A stretch of 64,000 nucleotides of DNA from Candidatus Sumerlaea chitinivorans (GCA_003290465.1 CP030759.1:2988572-3052571); one strand, 5' to 3'; positions 10,009 to 19,126 are shown, numbered from the stretch's first letter. Numbers and translations are program-made. Notes: a model not told the origin generated them from the letters alone.

Positions 10009-10029
10009 ACATGCAGCGCAAACGCATGT
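10009..10029. promoter_or_regulatory. Inverted repeat upstream of the glnA promoter
   Basis: ACATGC (10009-10014) and GCATGT (10024-10029) are perfect six-base arms separated by nine bases, in an A/T-rich patch 22 bases before the -24 element. It could bind an activator or repressor. The spacing does not match the classical NtrC site (TGC-N11-GCA), so the protein is unknown. Confidence 0.35.
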
Positions 10030-10050
10030 TTTACTCCTTTGCGAATCCCG

Positions 10051-10066
10051 TGGCCCGTTCCTTGCC
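10051..10066 (+). promoter_or_regulatory. Sigma-54 (RpoN) type promoter of glnA
   Basis: TGGCCCGTTCCTTGCC matches the -24/-12 consensus TGGCACGNNNNTTGCW with exact GG-GC spacing and only two deviations. A start about twelve bases downstream would give a leader of roughly 120 bases ahead of the glnA ATG. Sigma-54 control of glnA is well established in Proteobacteria and is in keeping with an adenylylatable enzyme. No sigma-54 activator gene is in the window. Confidence 0.65.
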
Positions 10067-10098
10067 TAATACGAGGTCGCGCATCCTGAACAGGCACG

Positions 10099-10125
10099 AG
10101 AGGCATCGCGCGTGATGCCTCTTTT
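10099..10125 (+). terminator. Hairpin plus T-run in the glnA leader (possible attenuator)
   Basis: Nine base pairs (10099-10107 with 10114-10122) close a six-base loop and run into TTTT. It lies between the predicted sigma-54 start and the glnA ATG, so it would form inside the leader RNA. It could attenuate glnA or end a short upstream transcript. No glutamine-riboswitch core is apparent. Confidence 0.5.
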
Positions 10126-10196
10126 CGCTTGCGGAGGGTGTGAGCAAAGGGGACACGTTCCCTATGAACAACTATCGTAGCGAGGAGCAAGAGCCA

Positions 10197-11651
10197 ATGG
10201 CGAAGTTACCCGAGGCGTCCGACCGACCAAAGACGCCAAAAGACGTTTTGAAGATGGCGGCAGAGCACAACGTGGTTGCCGTAGATTTCAAGTTTATGGA
10301 TCTGCCGGGTCAGTGGCAGCACTTTACGGTGCCGATCTCCCAACTCGAAGAGTCATCATTTGAGGACGGATTTGGGTTCGATGGCTCGTCCATCCGTGGG
10401 TGGTGCGAGATCAATGAAAGCGACATGCTGGTGTTGCCCGATCCGGAAAGTGCATTTATCGATCCATTTGCGAAATACCCGACGCTGTCGCTGGTTTGCA
10501 ATATCCTTGATCCGATCACCAAGGAGCGTTACTCCCGCGATCCACGCAGCGTGGCGTTTAAGGCCGAGAACTATCTGAAATCCACCGGCATTGGCGATAC
10601 TGCCTACTTTGGTCCGGAGCTCGAGTTCTTCGTTTTCGACAGTGTGCGGTTTGATTCTCGTGCTCATATGGCGTTCTATGAAATAGACAGCGACGAGGGC
10701 ATTTGGAACAGCGGACGCGAGAATCAGCCGGGCAATCCGAATCTCGGATGGCGCCCCCGCCACAAAGAAGGCTACTTCCCTGTGCCGCCGATTGATCAGC
10801 TTCAGGACCTTCGCACCGAGATGATGCTCACACTCATTCAGTGTGGCATTCAGGCTGAGGCCCAGCACCATGAGGTCGCCACAGCGGGCCAGTGCGAAAT
10901 TGATATGCGGTTTGGCCCACTGGTCCGAATGGGGGACCAGGCACTGCTCTTCAAGTACATTGTAAAGAATGTGGCGAAACGCCATGGCAAAACCGTGACG
11001 TTTATGCCTAAGCCGCTCTTTGGGGATAACGGCAGCGGCATGCACGTACACGTCTCTATCTGGAAAAACGGCAAGAACCTTTTTGCCGGAAATCAGTACG
11101 CTGGTCTGAGCGAGATGGCACTCTACTTCATCGGCGGGTTGCTGAAGCATGCGCCGGCCCTCTTGGCCTTCACGAGCCCGACGACGAACAGCTACAAGCG
11201 GTTGGTGCCCGGCTATGAGGCCCCTGTTAACCTTGCTTACTCACAGCGGAACCGAAGCGCTGCCGTGCGGATTCCGATGTATTCGGCAAGCGAAAAAGCG
11301 AAACGCATTGAGTTCCGCCCGCCCGACCCGAGCTGCAACTTCTACTATGCCTTCTCGGCGATCCTGATGGCGGGTCTTGATGGGATCCAGAATAAGATCC
11401 ACCCCGGCGATCCGCTGGACAAGAACATCTATGATCTGCCCCCAGAAGAAGCTAAGAAGGTCCCGCAGGTTCCGGGCTCGCTCGATGCGGCGCTCGATGC
11501 ACTTGAGCAAGACCATGCCTTCCTGCTCAAAGGAGATGTCTTCACTGAAGACGTCATTCGAGCTTACATTGATTACAAGCGCAAGAACGAGGTGGATGCA
11601 GTTCGGCTTCGGCCCCATCCGCATGAGTTCATGCTCTACTACGATATCTAA
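10197..11651 (+). CDS. glnA: Glutamine synthetase type I (GSI-beta)
   Basis: Makes glutamine from glutamate, ammonia and ATP; the active form is a cytoplasmic dodecamer. The 484-residue product has the beta-grasp signature around [10 protein letters not shown], metal-site motifs [10 protein letters not shown] and [14 protein letters not shown], and [27 protein letters not shown] near 410-424 is the adenylylation-loop sequence of GSI-beta enzymes, with Tyr412 the expected modified residue, so GlnE-type control is likely. The ATG at 10197 has GAGGAG nine bases upstream; an in-frame GTG at 10140 would add 19 residues. It is preceded by a sigma-54-like promoter and followed by a strong terminator, so it is monocistronic. 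Confidence 0.97.
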   Translation: MAKLPEASDRPKTPKDVLKMAAEHNVVAVDFKFMDLPGQWQHFTVPISQLEESSFEDGFGFDGSSIRGWCEINESDMLVLPDPESAFIDPFAKYPTLSLVCNILDPITKERYSRDPRSVAFKAENYLKSTGIGDTAYFGPELEFFVFDSVRFDSRAHMAFYEIDSDEGIWNSGRENQPGNPNLGWRPRHKEGYFPVPPIDQLQDLRTEMMLTLIQCGIQAEAQHHEVATAGQCEIDMRFGPLVRMGDQALLFKYIVKNVAKRHGKTVTFMPKPLFGDNGSGMHVHVSIWKNGKNLFAGNQYAGLSEMALYFIGGLLKHAPALLAFTSPTTNSYKRLVPGYEAPVNLAYSQRNRSAAVRIPMYSASEKAKRIEFRPPDPSCNFYYAFSAILMAGLDGIQNKIHPGDPLDKNIYDLPPEEAKKVPQVPGSLDAALDALEQDHAFLLKGDVFTEDVIRAYIDYKRKNEVDAVRLRPHPHEFMLYYDI

Positions 11652-11680
11652 CCCTCCGCGACAGAGTGATCAGTGTTTGG

Positions 11681-11718
11681 CGTTGGGGCACCACCCATGG
11701 GGCCCCAACGTTTTTTTT
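11681..11718 (+). terminator. Intrinsic terminator of glnA
   Basis: CGTTGGGGC (11681-11689) pairs perfectly with GCCCCAACG (11702-11710), followed by eight T residues. It lies 30 bases past the glnA stop. Textbook intrinsic terminator. Confidence 0.92.
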
Positions 11719-12018
11719 GCCCTGAAGGGTGGGGGCAACGGGTTACCGGTGGTGGGCCTTCATCTGCTCCCGCCGCCATCCAAGCCGCCCAGCGGTGGCT
11801 GTCGCTCTACCATGCTCCCCGGCCGAAAAGGTTTGACTCAGCCACCCCATGTGGCAAGTTTTGCCACTCTGATGATGTGGCAAGCTCTCCAACGGCAGTT
11901 GGTTATTTTCGAGCGATGGTTTAGTCCCGCGTGGGTGCCCTCGGACTAAAGGGTAGTTCGAGCAAAGCTCTAAGTGTTGAAGCTTCGCCGCATTGCAAAT
12001 TACTCTAAGGAGTTTTCG
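11719..12018. other. Region upstream of yajC with clustered GTGGC elements
   Basis: No gene is apparent. GCCAC/GTGGC motifs cluster at 11841-11884: GCCAC-N5-GTGGC (11841-11855), an overlapping GTGGCAA-N3-TTGCCAC palindrome (11851-11867), and a further GTGGCAAG half-site at 11877-11884. This looks operator-like and lies about 135-180 bases before yajC. AAGGAG at 12007-12012 is the yajC ribosome site. Confidence 0.4.
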
Positions 12019-12390
12019 ATGAGCACGTCCAATTGGCTCATGTTGGCAGGGCAAGCAGGAAATGCCGCCCCCTCGGGTGGGGGCGAACTCACGCCGATGC
12101 TGCTAATGATGGCGGCCCTTTTCCTTCTTTTCTATTTTATCATATTGCGCCCTCAAAAACGCGAGCAGCAACGGCTCGAGCAAATGCGCAACGCCGTAAA
12201 AAAGGGGGATCGAGTGGTCACTATTGGAGGTATTCACGGTACCGTGGTGGCAGTGGATACGACGAATAATATCGTCACGGTTCAGGTTGATAGGAACGTT
12301 AAAATTGATTTTTCGAAGGCTGCCATCGCCACCGTGATCCCGAAGGAGGAGGCACGCGCGGAGGAAGAAGCGAAGAAAAGTAGTTCGTAG
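12019..12390 (+). CDS. yajC: Sec translocon accessory protein YajC
   Basis: Small single-pass membrane partner of SecDF at the protein-export channel. The product is 123 residues from the ATG at 12019 with AAGGAG six bases upstream. One membrane helix (about 26-44, MLLMMAALFLLFYFIILRPQ) is followed by the family motif RPQKREQQRLEQMRNAVKKG and a KOW-like beta domain with GDRVVTIGGIHGTV. The tail is acidic then serine-rich. It starts the run yajC, HD hydrolase, secDF, an ancestral arrangement apart from the inserted HD gene. Confidence 0.95.
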   Translation: MSTSNWLMLAGQAGNAAPSGGGELTPMLLMMAALFLLFYFIILRPQKREQQRLEQMRNAVKKGDRVVTIGGIHGTVVAVDTTNNIVTVQVDRNVKIDFSKAAIATVIPKEEARAEEEAKKSSS

Positions 12391-12407
12391 GAATAGGAAA
12401 ACGCCTT

Positions 12408-13121
12408 ATGTCAGTAGAGCAATTCATCACCGTTCCGAGCGCACCAACGCTTGATCCCAACCGGGTCACCGTCGAGATGGTGCGCGACAACCCCGAAGTG
12501 CGCAAACTCATTGATATGGCCGATAAGCACCTGTGCGCACTCGGCTATACCGATCACGGCTTTGGCCACGTGAACCGAGTGGCACTGCGAGCCCAACAAG
12601 TGCTTCGCGAACTTCGGATGCCGCAGCGCGAGGTCGAGCTGGCGGGTATCGCGGCGTACCTGCACGATATCGGCAATATGATTCACCGGCGCAACCATGC
12701 CCACCACAGCGCTCTGATGAGTGTGCCTCTCCTTCAGAAGATGGGAATGCCACTTGAAGAGATTGCAGTGGTGACAAGTGCAATCGCGAACCATGACGAA
12801 GGCGATGGGCAACCCGTGTCGAACGTGAGTGCGGCCCTGATTATTGCGGACAAATCGGACGTCTTACGCTCGCGCGTGCGCAATCCGAAGTTGGTGAGCT
12901 TCGATATCCACGATCGCGTCAACTATGCTGCTATGAGCAGCGAGTTGGTGGTTGAGCGAGAGAAATATCTTATTACGTTGAAGCTCAAGGTTGACACGGT
13001 GATTAGCCCGCTCATGGAGTACTTCGAGATTTTCCTGACGCGTATGAAAATGAGCCGCGAGGCCGCAAAGCTCTTGAATTGCGATTATCAGTTGGTCATC
13101 AACGGGGTTCCGCTCTCATAA
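12408..13121 (+). CDS. HD-domain phosphohydrolase
   Basis: The 237-residue cytoplasmic protein carries a metal-dependent HD domain: GHVNRVALRAQ supplies the first histidine, AYLHDIGNM the HD pair and HAHHSALM/ANHDEGDG further ligands, all in the first 130 residues. This pattern resembles small HDIG-type hydrolases acting on nucleotides or phosphate esters, but no substrate can be read from sequence. The C-terminal 80 residues are helical with no known domain. It starts 18 bases after yajC, is preceded by AGGAATAGGAA, and lies between yajC and secDF, so it is probably co-transcribed with export genes; a direct link to export is not known. Confidence 0.85.
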   Translation: MSVEQFITVPSAPTLDPNRVTVEMVRDNPEVRKLIDMADKHLCALGYTDHGFGHVNRVALRAQQVLRELRMPQREVELAGIAAYLHDIGNMIHRRNHAHHSALMSVPLLQKMGMPLEEIAVVTSAIANHDEGDGQPVSNVSAALIIADKSDVLRSRVRNPKLVSFDIHDRVNYAAMSSELVVEREKYLITLKLKVDTVISPLMEYFEIFLTRMKMSREAAKLLNCDYQLVINGVPLS

Positions 13122-13331
13122 GTGTTGAGAGCGTCCGAGCCCAAACGCTCCAGAGCTTAGGCGCGGACAAGGGAATTCGCTTGAACGTGAGTCGGGAAGC
13201 GGATTTTTTGTGTCGCCCGTGCGGGGCCCAGGTCTCGAAGCGACCTGCGCCGGCGAGACAAGTTTGTGGTACGCTGGGCAAGGCCGCCCGACGGCAACCC
13301 GGCCGATTACAAGCAGTCGAGATGGAGAAAA

Positions 13332-16022
13332 ATGAAGCCTGAAGTCAAGCTACGCTTGGGAATTGTTGTAGCAGTAACTCTCGTTGCCCTCTGGCTGATT
13401 TGGCCAACTTTCCACTATTTCCTTGCCGTCTCGGGCAAAGTTTCAGCGACCCCAGAAGAGATCGAGGCTCTTCGTAAAAAGAGCGTGCCACTTGGCTTGG
13501 ACCTTCAGGGTGGCGTGGATGTGCTCCTCGAAGTAGACGAGGCAAAACTCCGCAACCAGAAAGTTCAGCGCTATGCGGATGAGATTGCGAATGCGTTCAA
13601 GCAGGAAAGTCCCCCCATTGACGCAACGGTCGAGATTTCTTCCGGAACCGAATCCATCGTTCTGACCCTCAACAAGGTCGAACAACGGCGTGCGGCGGAT
13701 GTCATCCTCAAGCGTTTCCAGCAACAAGGCATTTTCCCGGACTACGATGAAGCGAAGCTCGAAGTGGGCAAACCTGTTGAGCTTGCCATCAACCGCGAGC
13801 TGCTTCAGCAGGATATTCTGAAGACAGTAGATAGCGCCCTCAAGGTCATCCGCGACCGCGTGGACAAGCTTGGCGTGACTCAGCCTGTTGTGGTCAAGCA
13901 GGGTGTGAACCGGATCCGTGTGCAATTGCCCGGTGAGAAGGATCCCGAGATGGTGGTGAAGACGATCATCCGGCCCGCGCAGCTTGAGTTTCGTGCGGTG
14001 CGAGCCGCAACCCAGCCCATCGTGGATTCTGACGGGCGCGAGCGGTATCCGGATGACAGTGCCTCGTACATTGACATCATGACAGGCAAGCCCTTGCCCG
14101 GCAAACAAATTCCCGCCGGCTACGAAGTCCGGCCGATGAAGATCCAGAAACGCAATCCTCAGACCGGCGAGCTCACGACAGAAGAACGGTACATCTTGGT
14201 TAAACAGAAGGTGGAGCTCACCGGCGAGTTTTTGGCGGATTCGTGGGTCAGCACCGATCCCACTAAGTTCTACCAACCAGTCGTCCATCTCGAATTCAAG
14301 CCCGAGGGCGCCAAGCGCTTTGAGCAGGTTACCCGCCAGTACGAGCATAAGCCCCTCGCAGTGCTTCTCGACGGAGTAGTGTACACTGCTCCGAACATCA
14401 ATCAGGTGATCAGCGAGGGAAGCTGCATCATCGAAGGGGCGTTCGATCTTGAAGAAGCCCACAACCTGAGCCTGATCCTCAAGGCAGGCGCGTTGCCCGC
14501 AGAGCTGGTCACGAAAGAAAAGCGCATCGTCGAGGCAACGCTTGGTGCGGACAGCATCCGTGCCAGCGTTTATGCTTTGGCGGTGGGAAGCGTAATTGTC
14601 GCAGCGTACATGATTGCCTACTATGGCGTAGCAGGGTTGATTGCCGACATTGCGCTGCTCATCAACGTCCTCCTCATCTTCGCGTTTATGAAGCTGGCGA
14701 ATGCGACTCTGACCCTGTCGGGCATCGGCGGCATCTTGCTCACGGTGGGTATGGCGGTGGATGCGAATATCTTGATCTATGAGCGCATCCGCGAAGAGTT
14801 GCGGTCCGGCAAAGCCCTGAAGATGGCCATCCATTTGGGCTTTGGGCGTGCTTTCTCGGTGATTTTCGACGCGAACCTCACAACGTTGATTTCGGGCCTG
14901 ACGTTGCTGCAATTCGGTGCGGGCAGCGTGAAAGGGTTCGCACTCTCGCTTAACATCGGTATCCTCGCCACTCTCTTCACCGGTCTCTTCTGCACCCACG
15001 CCATCGTGGACGCTTGGTTCTCGCTTCACAAGTCGTTCTCCATCGGGCGCTTTGAGTGGCTGCGTCCCGGCATTTACCTCGACTTCCTCAAGTGGAGAAA
15101 GCTGAGCTACTTATGGTCCGGGGCGTTGTTTCTCGCGAGTGCTCTATATATTCTACCCTTCAAGCCATTCCCCGGCTCCAACTGGGGCGTGGATTTTGAA
15201 GGCGGCCTCTTGACCGATATTCAGGTCTCGAAGCCTATGACCGTGCAGCAGATTCAAGGCCCCTTCAGTGACTGGCGTGTGCAGAAAGTTGCGGGCGAAA
15301 ACATGTTCCTCGTGCGCATGAAATTTGTGAGTGCTGGTCAGGACCAAATTCCGGCGACTCAGGCGGAAGTGGTGAAGCGCCTGAACCAAACGATTGGCGA
15401 AGGCAACTACCGGATTCTTGGCTCCGAGTCCGTGAGCAATGAGGTCGGGAGTGAATTTACGCGCACGGCAATTATTGCCTGCATTATTGCTTCGATCGGA
15501 ATTCTCGTTTACCTCTGGTTCCGTTTCGAACTGTTGTTTGGCGTTGCGGCAGTGGTTGCGCTCTTCCACGACCTCATCATTACTTACGGCGTGTTCAACA
15601 TGCTGGGGGATTTGGGGTGGGCAGGTGAGGTCACCCTCGACGTCGTGGCGGCTCTGCTTGTGATCTTGGGTTACTCGGTGAATGACACGATCATCATTTT
15701 CGATCGCGTGCGCGAAAATATGAAGCTTCACCCAGCGATGCCCCTCAAGGATCTGATCAACCGCAGCATCAGTGAAAGCTTGAACCGGACCGTCAATACC
15801 GTGGGTACTGTGATCGTGGTGCTCGTTGTGATGTTGTTGCTGGGTGGCAAGGGACTTCACGACTTCGCGCTGGTGCTACTGATTGGTGTGATCAAGGGTA
15901 CGTATTCGTCGAGTTTCGTTGCCAGCCCACTGCTATTCGATTTGCACAATTACATGAAGCGGCGGCAGGAGAAAGCGCGTCGCCGTGCACGCGAGCAGCG
16001 TGTCGCCTTGGTGGGGCAATAA
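13332..16022 (+). CDS. secDF: Fused protein-export membrane protein SecDF
   Basis: Proton-driven factor that pulls secreted proteins through SecYEG. The 896-residue product joins SecD (about 1-580) and SecF (about 590-890). SecD shows the first membrane helix, the GLDLQGGVDVLLEVD motif, a large periplasmic P1 region and then GGILLTVGMAVDANILIYERI. SecF shows GSNWGVDFEGG and ILGYSVNDTIIIFDRVREN. The ATG at 13332 has GGAG just upstream; the frame extends to 13266 without similarity. Fused SecDF is known from Firmicutes, Bacteroidetes and several other phyla. It probably shares a transcript with yajC, although a 210-base gap precedes it. Confidence 0.96.
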   Translation: MKPEVKLRLGIVVAVTLVALWLIWPTFHYFLAVSGKVSATPEEIEALRKKSVPLGLDLQGGVDVLLEVDEAKLRNQKVQRYADEIANAFKQESPPIDATVEISSGTESIVLTLNKVEQRRAADVILKRFQQQGIFPDYDEAKLEVGKPVELAINRELLQQDILKTVDSALKVIRDRVDKLGVTQPVVVKQGVNRIRVQLPGEKDPEMVVKTIIRPAQLEFRAVRAATQPIVDSDGRERYPDDSASYIDIMTGKPLPGKQIPAGYEVRPMKIQKRNPQTGELTTEERYILVKQKVELTGEFLADSWVSTDPTKFYQPVVHLEFKPEGAKRFEQVTRQYEHKPLAVLLDGVVYTAPNINQVISEGSCIIEGAFDLEEAHNLSLILKAGALPAELVTKEKRIVEATLGADSIRASVYALAVGSVIVAAYMIAYYGVAGLIADIALLINVLLIFAFMKLANATLTLSGIGGILLTVGMAVDANILIYERIREELRSGKALKMAIHLGFGRAFSVIFDANLTTLISGLTLLQFGAGSVKGFALSLNIGILATLFTGLFCTHAIVDAWFSLHKSFSIGRFEWLRPGIYLDFLKWRKLSYLWSGALFLASALYILPFKPFPGSNWGVDFEGGLLTDIQVSKPMTVQQIQGPFSDWRVQKVAGENMFLVRMKFVSAGQDQIPATQAEVVKRLNQTIGEGNYRILGSESVSNEVGSEFTRTAIIACIIASIGILVYLWFRFELLFGVAAVVALFHDLIITYGVFNMLGDLGWAGEVTLDVVAALLVILGYSVNDTIIIFDRVRENMKLHPAMPLKDLINRSISESLNRTVNTVGTVIVVLVVMLLLGGKGLHDFALVLLIGVIKGTYSSSFVASPLLFDLHNYMKRRQEKARRRAREQRVALVGQ

Positions 16023-16216
16023 AGCCCGCAGGGCGATTTCGCAATGGCTTGCGGGGGTCAGAAATGATTTGCAAGGTCCCCCAAGATTGGGCGGCATGCG
16101 ATGTTAGGGTGTGCGGGGGACGAGTTCGGTTTGAACCGTCCCTCCAGAGTTTGGAATAGAGGGCAGAGCGATCCCCGATCAGGGAATTCTGCCAACGGGA
16201 CGAAGGAGAATCGAGC

Positions 16217-18304
16217 GTGAAAGAGTACGCATCAAAACAGATCCGCAACATTGCTTTTGCTGGGCATTCGGGCTCCGGGAAGACTACCCTTACGGAGTCA
16301 ATCCTTTACAATCTAAAACTCATTGATCGCATGGGGCGTGTGGAGGACGGCAACACCGTGTCCGACTACGACCCCGAAGAGCAAAAGCGCCTGATGTCCA
16401 TCAATGCGTCGCTCATTCCGGTGGAGTATCGCGGCCACAAGATCAACATTCTCGATCTCCCCGGTTACAGGGATTTCGTGGGAGAGATCCGCAACGCAAT
16501 CCGTGTGTGCGATGCGGTAGTGATTGTTGTAGATGCTTCCGGCAACATCGAAGTCGGCGCCGAGCTTGCGTGGGAATACGCCGAAGAATTTGGCGTGCCG
16601 CGCGTGCTGCTCGTCAACAAGATGAACCGCGAGCGCGCGAATTTCGACGAAATCGTGAACCAAGCCAAAGAAGAATTTGGCGGCCGACCCGCCATCGTCT
16701 CGTTCCCTGTCGGTGCAGGAACAGAGTTTCAGGGTATTGTCAGCGTACTCAGCAAGAAGATGACCGTGGGCAATAGCGGGAAAGCGGAGACCCGCAATGA
16801 AGTGCCCGCAAGTGCCAAGGATCAGCTCGAGAGCCTTCGCGCCGAGCTCATCGAACTGGCGGCGGAAGGCGACGATGAGCTGACCATGAAATTCCTCGAC
16901 GGCGGAAACCTGACCGACGAAGAAGTTGTCCGCGGCCTAAAGGCGGACATTTTGGCAGGGCGGATTCTTCCGGTGCTCGCGGCTGCACCAATTTCGGGTG
17001 CTGGCGTGCCTGAGCTCTTGGATTTTATTGTGGATTGCCTGCCAGCGCCGAGCGAGCGCCCGCCGGTGATGGCCAAGTCCCCGGATGGCTCGCAGGAGAT
17101 CGAGGTCGAGTGCGACGAGAATGCCCCGACGGTGGCGTTCGTTTTCAAAACCGTGAGTGATCCCTATGCAGGCAGGCTCACCTTCTTCAAGGTGCTGCGC
17201 GGCAAGGTCGAGAACGATACGTCGCTGCTCAACGTGGGGCGAGGCGTTGAGGAGAAGGTCAGTCACCTGATGACTGTGCGCGGCAAGAAGAGCGACCCCG
17301 TGAATCGGGCGCTTGCCGGCGATATCGCGGTTTTGGCCAAACTTTCAAACACATTCACCGGCGACACCCTGTGCGATCCGAAGGTGCCGGTGAAAGTGGA
17401 GCCCACACCCATGCCGCCACACACCATCCAGATGGCGATCGTGGCCAAATCGAAGGACGATGAGGAGAAAATCGGCTTGGCGATGCACCGGCTCATCGAG
17501 CAGGATCCGACGCTGCACCTGTACCGGGACTCTGCAATCCGCCAGACCATCCTCTGTGGCATGGGCGATACGCACCTCGACGTGGCGGTCTCCCGCTTAA
17601 AGAGCCAAAACAAGGTCGAGGTCGAACTCGAAATTCCCAAAGTCCCGTACCGCGAGACCATCACCAAAGTTGCTCAGGGGCAGGGCAAGCACAAGAAGCA
17701 GTCGGGCGGTCGTGGCCAATTTGGCGAATGCTGGCTGCGGCTCGAACCTCTGCCCGAAGGCTCTGGGTTCCAGTTCGAGTGGCAGATCGTGGGCGGCGTC
17801 ATACCCTCGAAGTTTGCTCCGTCCGTTGAGAAAGGCATTATCCAAGCGATGGAGCGCGGAGTTCTGGCCGGCTGCCCGGTCGTGGACGTCAAGGCGATTT
17901 GCTACGACGGCAAGGACCACCCGGTGGACTCGAGCGATATGGCGTTCCAGATCGCGGCGTCCAAGGGATTCAAGGCAGTGGCAAAGCAGGCGAACCCCAT
18001 TCTGCTCGAGCCGATTTACAAGGTGAAGGTCATTGTGCCTGAGCAATACATGGGCGACGTCATGGGTGACCTGAATGCTAAGCGCGGGCGCATTCTTGGC
18101 ATGACCCCACACGGCAAAAAGCAAATCATCGAGGCGCTCGTCCCGCTTGCCGAGATGTTCGAATACTCCAAACAGTTGCGCTCGATGACCCAGGGCCGCG
18201 GCACGTACGAAATGGTCTTTGACCATTACGAGCGTGTGCCGGCTGAAATTCAGGCGAAGGTCGTCGCTTCGATGAAGCCCGAAGCTGAGGAAGAAGAAGA
18301 GTAG
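16217..18304 (+). CDS. Elongation factor G-like translational GTPase (FusA2 type)
   Basis: The 695-residue product has all five EF-G domains. The P-loop is GHSGSGKTTL (16-25) rather than the canonical AHIDAGKTTT, and switch II reads DLPGYRDF (80-87) so Tyr84 replaces the histidine that promotes GTP hydrolysis in EF-G and EF-Tu. NKMNRE gives the guanine specificity motif. These features mark the EF-G-like group usually found beside a canonical fusA, so I do not assign fusA. Domain IV (GKHKKQSGGRGQFGECW) is intact. The role of this group is unsettled; translation stress or recycling is a guess. GTG start with AAGGAGA upstream; the C terminus is an acidic EAEEEEE run. An intrinsic terminator follows about 100 bases after the stop. 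Confidence 0.93.
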   Translation: MKEYASKQIRNIAFAGHSGSGKTTLTESILYNLKLIDRMGRVEDGNTVSDYDPEEQKRLMSINASLIPVEYRGHKINILDLPGYRDFVGEIRNAIRVCDAVVIVVDASGNIEVGAELAWEYAEEFGVPRVLLVNKMNRERANFDEIVNQAKEEFGGRPAIVSFPVGAGTEFQGIVSVLSKKMTVGNSGKAETRNEVPASAKDQLESLRAELIELAAEGDDELTMKFLDGGNLTDEEVVRGLKADILAGRILPVLAAAPISGAGVPELLDFIVDCLPAPSERPPVMAKSPDGSQEIEVECDENAPTVAFVFKTVSDPYAGRLTFFKVLRGKVENDTSLLNVGRGVEEKVSHLMTVRGKKSDPVNRALAGDIAVLAKLSNTFTGDTLCDPKVPVKVEPTPMPPHTIQMAIVAKSKDDEEKIGLAMHRLIEQDPTLHLYRDSAIRQTILCGMGDTHLDVAVSRLKSQNKVEVELEIPKVPYRETITKVAQGQGKHKKQSGGRGQFGECWLRLEPLPEGSGFQFEWQIVGGVIPSKFAPSVEKGIIQAMERGVLAGCPVVDVKAICYDGKDHPVDSSDMAFQIAASKGFKAVAKQANPILLEPIYKVKVIVPEQYMGDVMGDLNAKRGRILGMTPHGKKQIIEALVPLAEMFEYSKQLRSMTQGRGTYEMVFDHYERVPAEIQAKVVASMKPEAEEEEE

Positions 18305-18406
18305 CAACGTGGCAATCCTTTTCCCTGCTTCCCCTTCGAGGGTAAGGGGTGGGCAAGCGGGGCTGTAGAGCTCTAACGCAAATCACGAAGGCTTTGTGCA
18401 AAAGGT

Positions 18407-18436
18407 TGGGCGGACTCCCTCCGCCCAGCTTTTTTT
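18407..18436 (+). terminator. Intrinsic terminator of the EF-G-like gene
   Basis: TGGGCGGA (18407-18414) pairs with TCCGCCCA (18420-18427) around a five-base loop, followed by GC and seven T residues. Confidence 0.9.
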
Positions 18437-18548
18437 ATTTAGTTTATGGTTGTGAGATGGCTCGCGCGAAGGAGCCATGCACGCGAAGTGATGAGCGAAA
18501 TTTTCTTACGTGAAGCGGCAACGGGCGTGAGGTGATGAGGGGATTTTT

Positions 18549-18697
18549 CTCACGCGAAGGCGCGAAGAACGCGAAGGAAAAGCAAGAAAAGCAAAGGAAG
18601 TAAGAGTGAGATTAGGTCACTTTAGACTCTGTCCACTTAGCCTCTTTTTCCTTGTTATCTGGTCTCTGTCTTCGCGTTCTTCGCGTCTTCGCGTGAG
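18549..18697. repeat. Palindromic dispersed element, 149 bp with 28-base inverted ends
   Basis: The left end (18549-18576) is the reverse complement of the right end (18670-18697) at 27 of 28 positions. Each end is built from short CGCGAAG/CTTCGCG units. The interior is A/G-rich on the left and T/C-rich on the right. Related ends recur at 20776, 21027, 21642, 21848, 22161 and 25141. No transposase is present; it resembles a non-autonomous or REP/MITE-like element. Confidence 0.8.
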
Positions 18698-18794
18698 GAT
18701 AGCTTCTGGTCGCTATGTGTGAGTAGTTTTCGGCCGTAACCGCAACGCATTGTCTGTGGAGCTAAGACTGTTTTCCCCCTATCCGCATTCTTTC

Positions 18795-18848
18795 CTTCGC
18801 GTTCTTCGCGTCTTCGCGCGAGGCATGCTTTTCGCGTCTTCGCGTGAG
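18795..18848 (-). repeat. Dispersed CTTCGCG repeat, double unit
   Basis: Positions 18795-18822 repeat the 28-base end sequence found at 18670-18697 with one difference, and 18829-18848 is a shorter second copy ending in the same GCGTGAG. The preceding 18721-18756 resembles 22092-22129, so the copy extends beyond the core. Confidence 0.75.
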
Positions 18849-19105
18849 AAACGCTTCTACCGTCCTTGCTTCCGGAACGAACGATTTGGTACACCAGCGT
18901 CCCTCTTGGCGTTCCCAGTGGTACGGTTTCGCTCTATACAATCCCAGATGGGAAGTGGCTGCCGTGCCCAAGCCGAAGGGGGGTGTTGCCGGCAATTTCT
19001 TTATTATCAATCATCTATTCGTTTTTCGCGCCCTTCCCATGCCCAGAAGATTAGCTCAAGATCGGTGCGCCCCCTCAGTGGTGCAAACATTGCTTCCTTA
19101 AGTTG

Positions 19106-19126
19106 GTGCCGGCCAATGGTCGGCAC
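19106..19126 (+). other. Stem-loop in the phosphohexomutase leader region
   Basis: GTGCCGGCC pairs with GGTCGGCAC around a three-base loop, nine pairs including one G-U. It lies 60 bases before the next terminator-like hairpin. Its role is unknown; it may be part of a leader or small RNA. Confidence 0.45.

Larger units (their letters stand above)
9764..10196. other. Divergent pth/glnA intergenic region
   Basis: This 433-base region holds the glnA control elements described separately: an inverted repeat at 10009-10029, a sigma-54-like promoter at 10051-10066 and a leader hairpin at 10099-10125. The stretch 9978-10008 is notably A/T-rich. I see no pth promoter that stands out. A GTG at 10140 is in frame with glnA, but GAGGAG at 10182-10187 points to the ATG at 10197. 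Confidence 0.6.

Noticed and set aside
11851-11867. A second sigma-54-like promoter (TGGCAAG...TTGCC) upstream of yajC
   Set aside because: The GG to GC spacing is two bases short of the -24/-12 requirement; it is better read as a palindrome.
13443-15029. A 528-residue reading frame antisense to secDF
   Set aside because: It mirrors the codon pattern of secDF, is rich in His, Arg and Gln, and has no known domain; secDF is certain.
16217-18304. Naming this gene fusA
   Set aside because: The P-loop and switch-II sequences are those of the EF-G-like group, not of canonical EF-G.
18655-19010. Small proteins rich in Arg-Glu-Asp-Ala-Lys encoded across the repeats
   Set aside because: Each is a translation of the CGCGAAG repeats and recurs wherever the repeat occurs; no ribosome site or family similarity supports expression.
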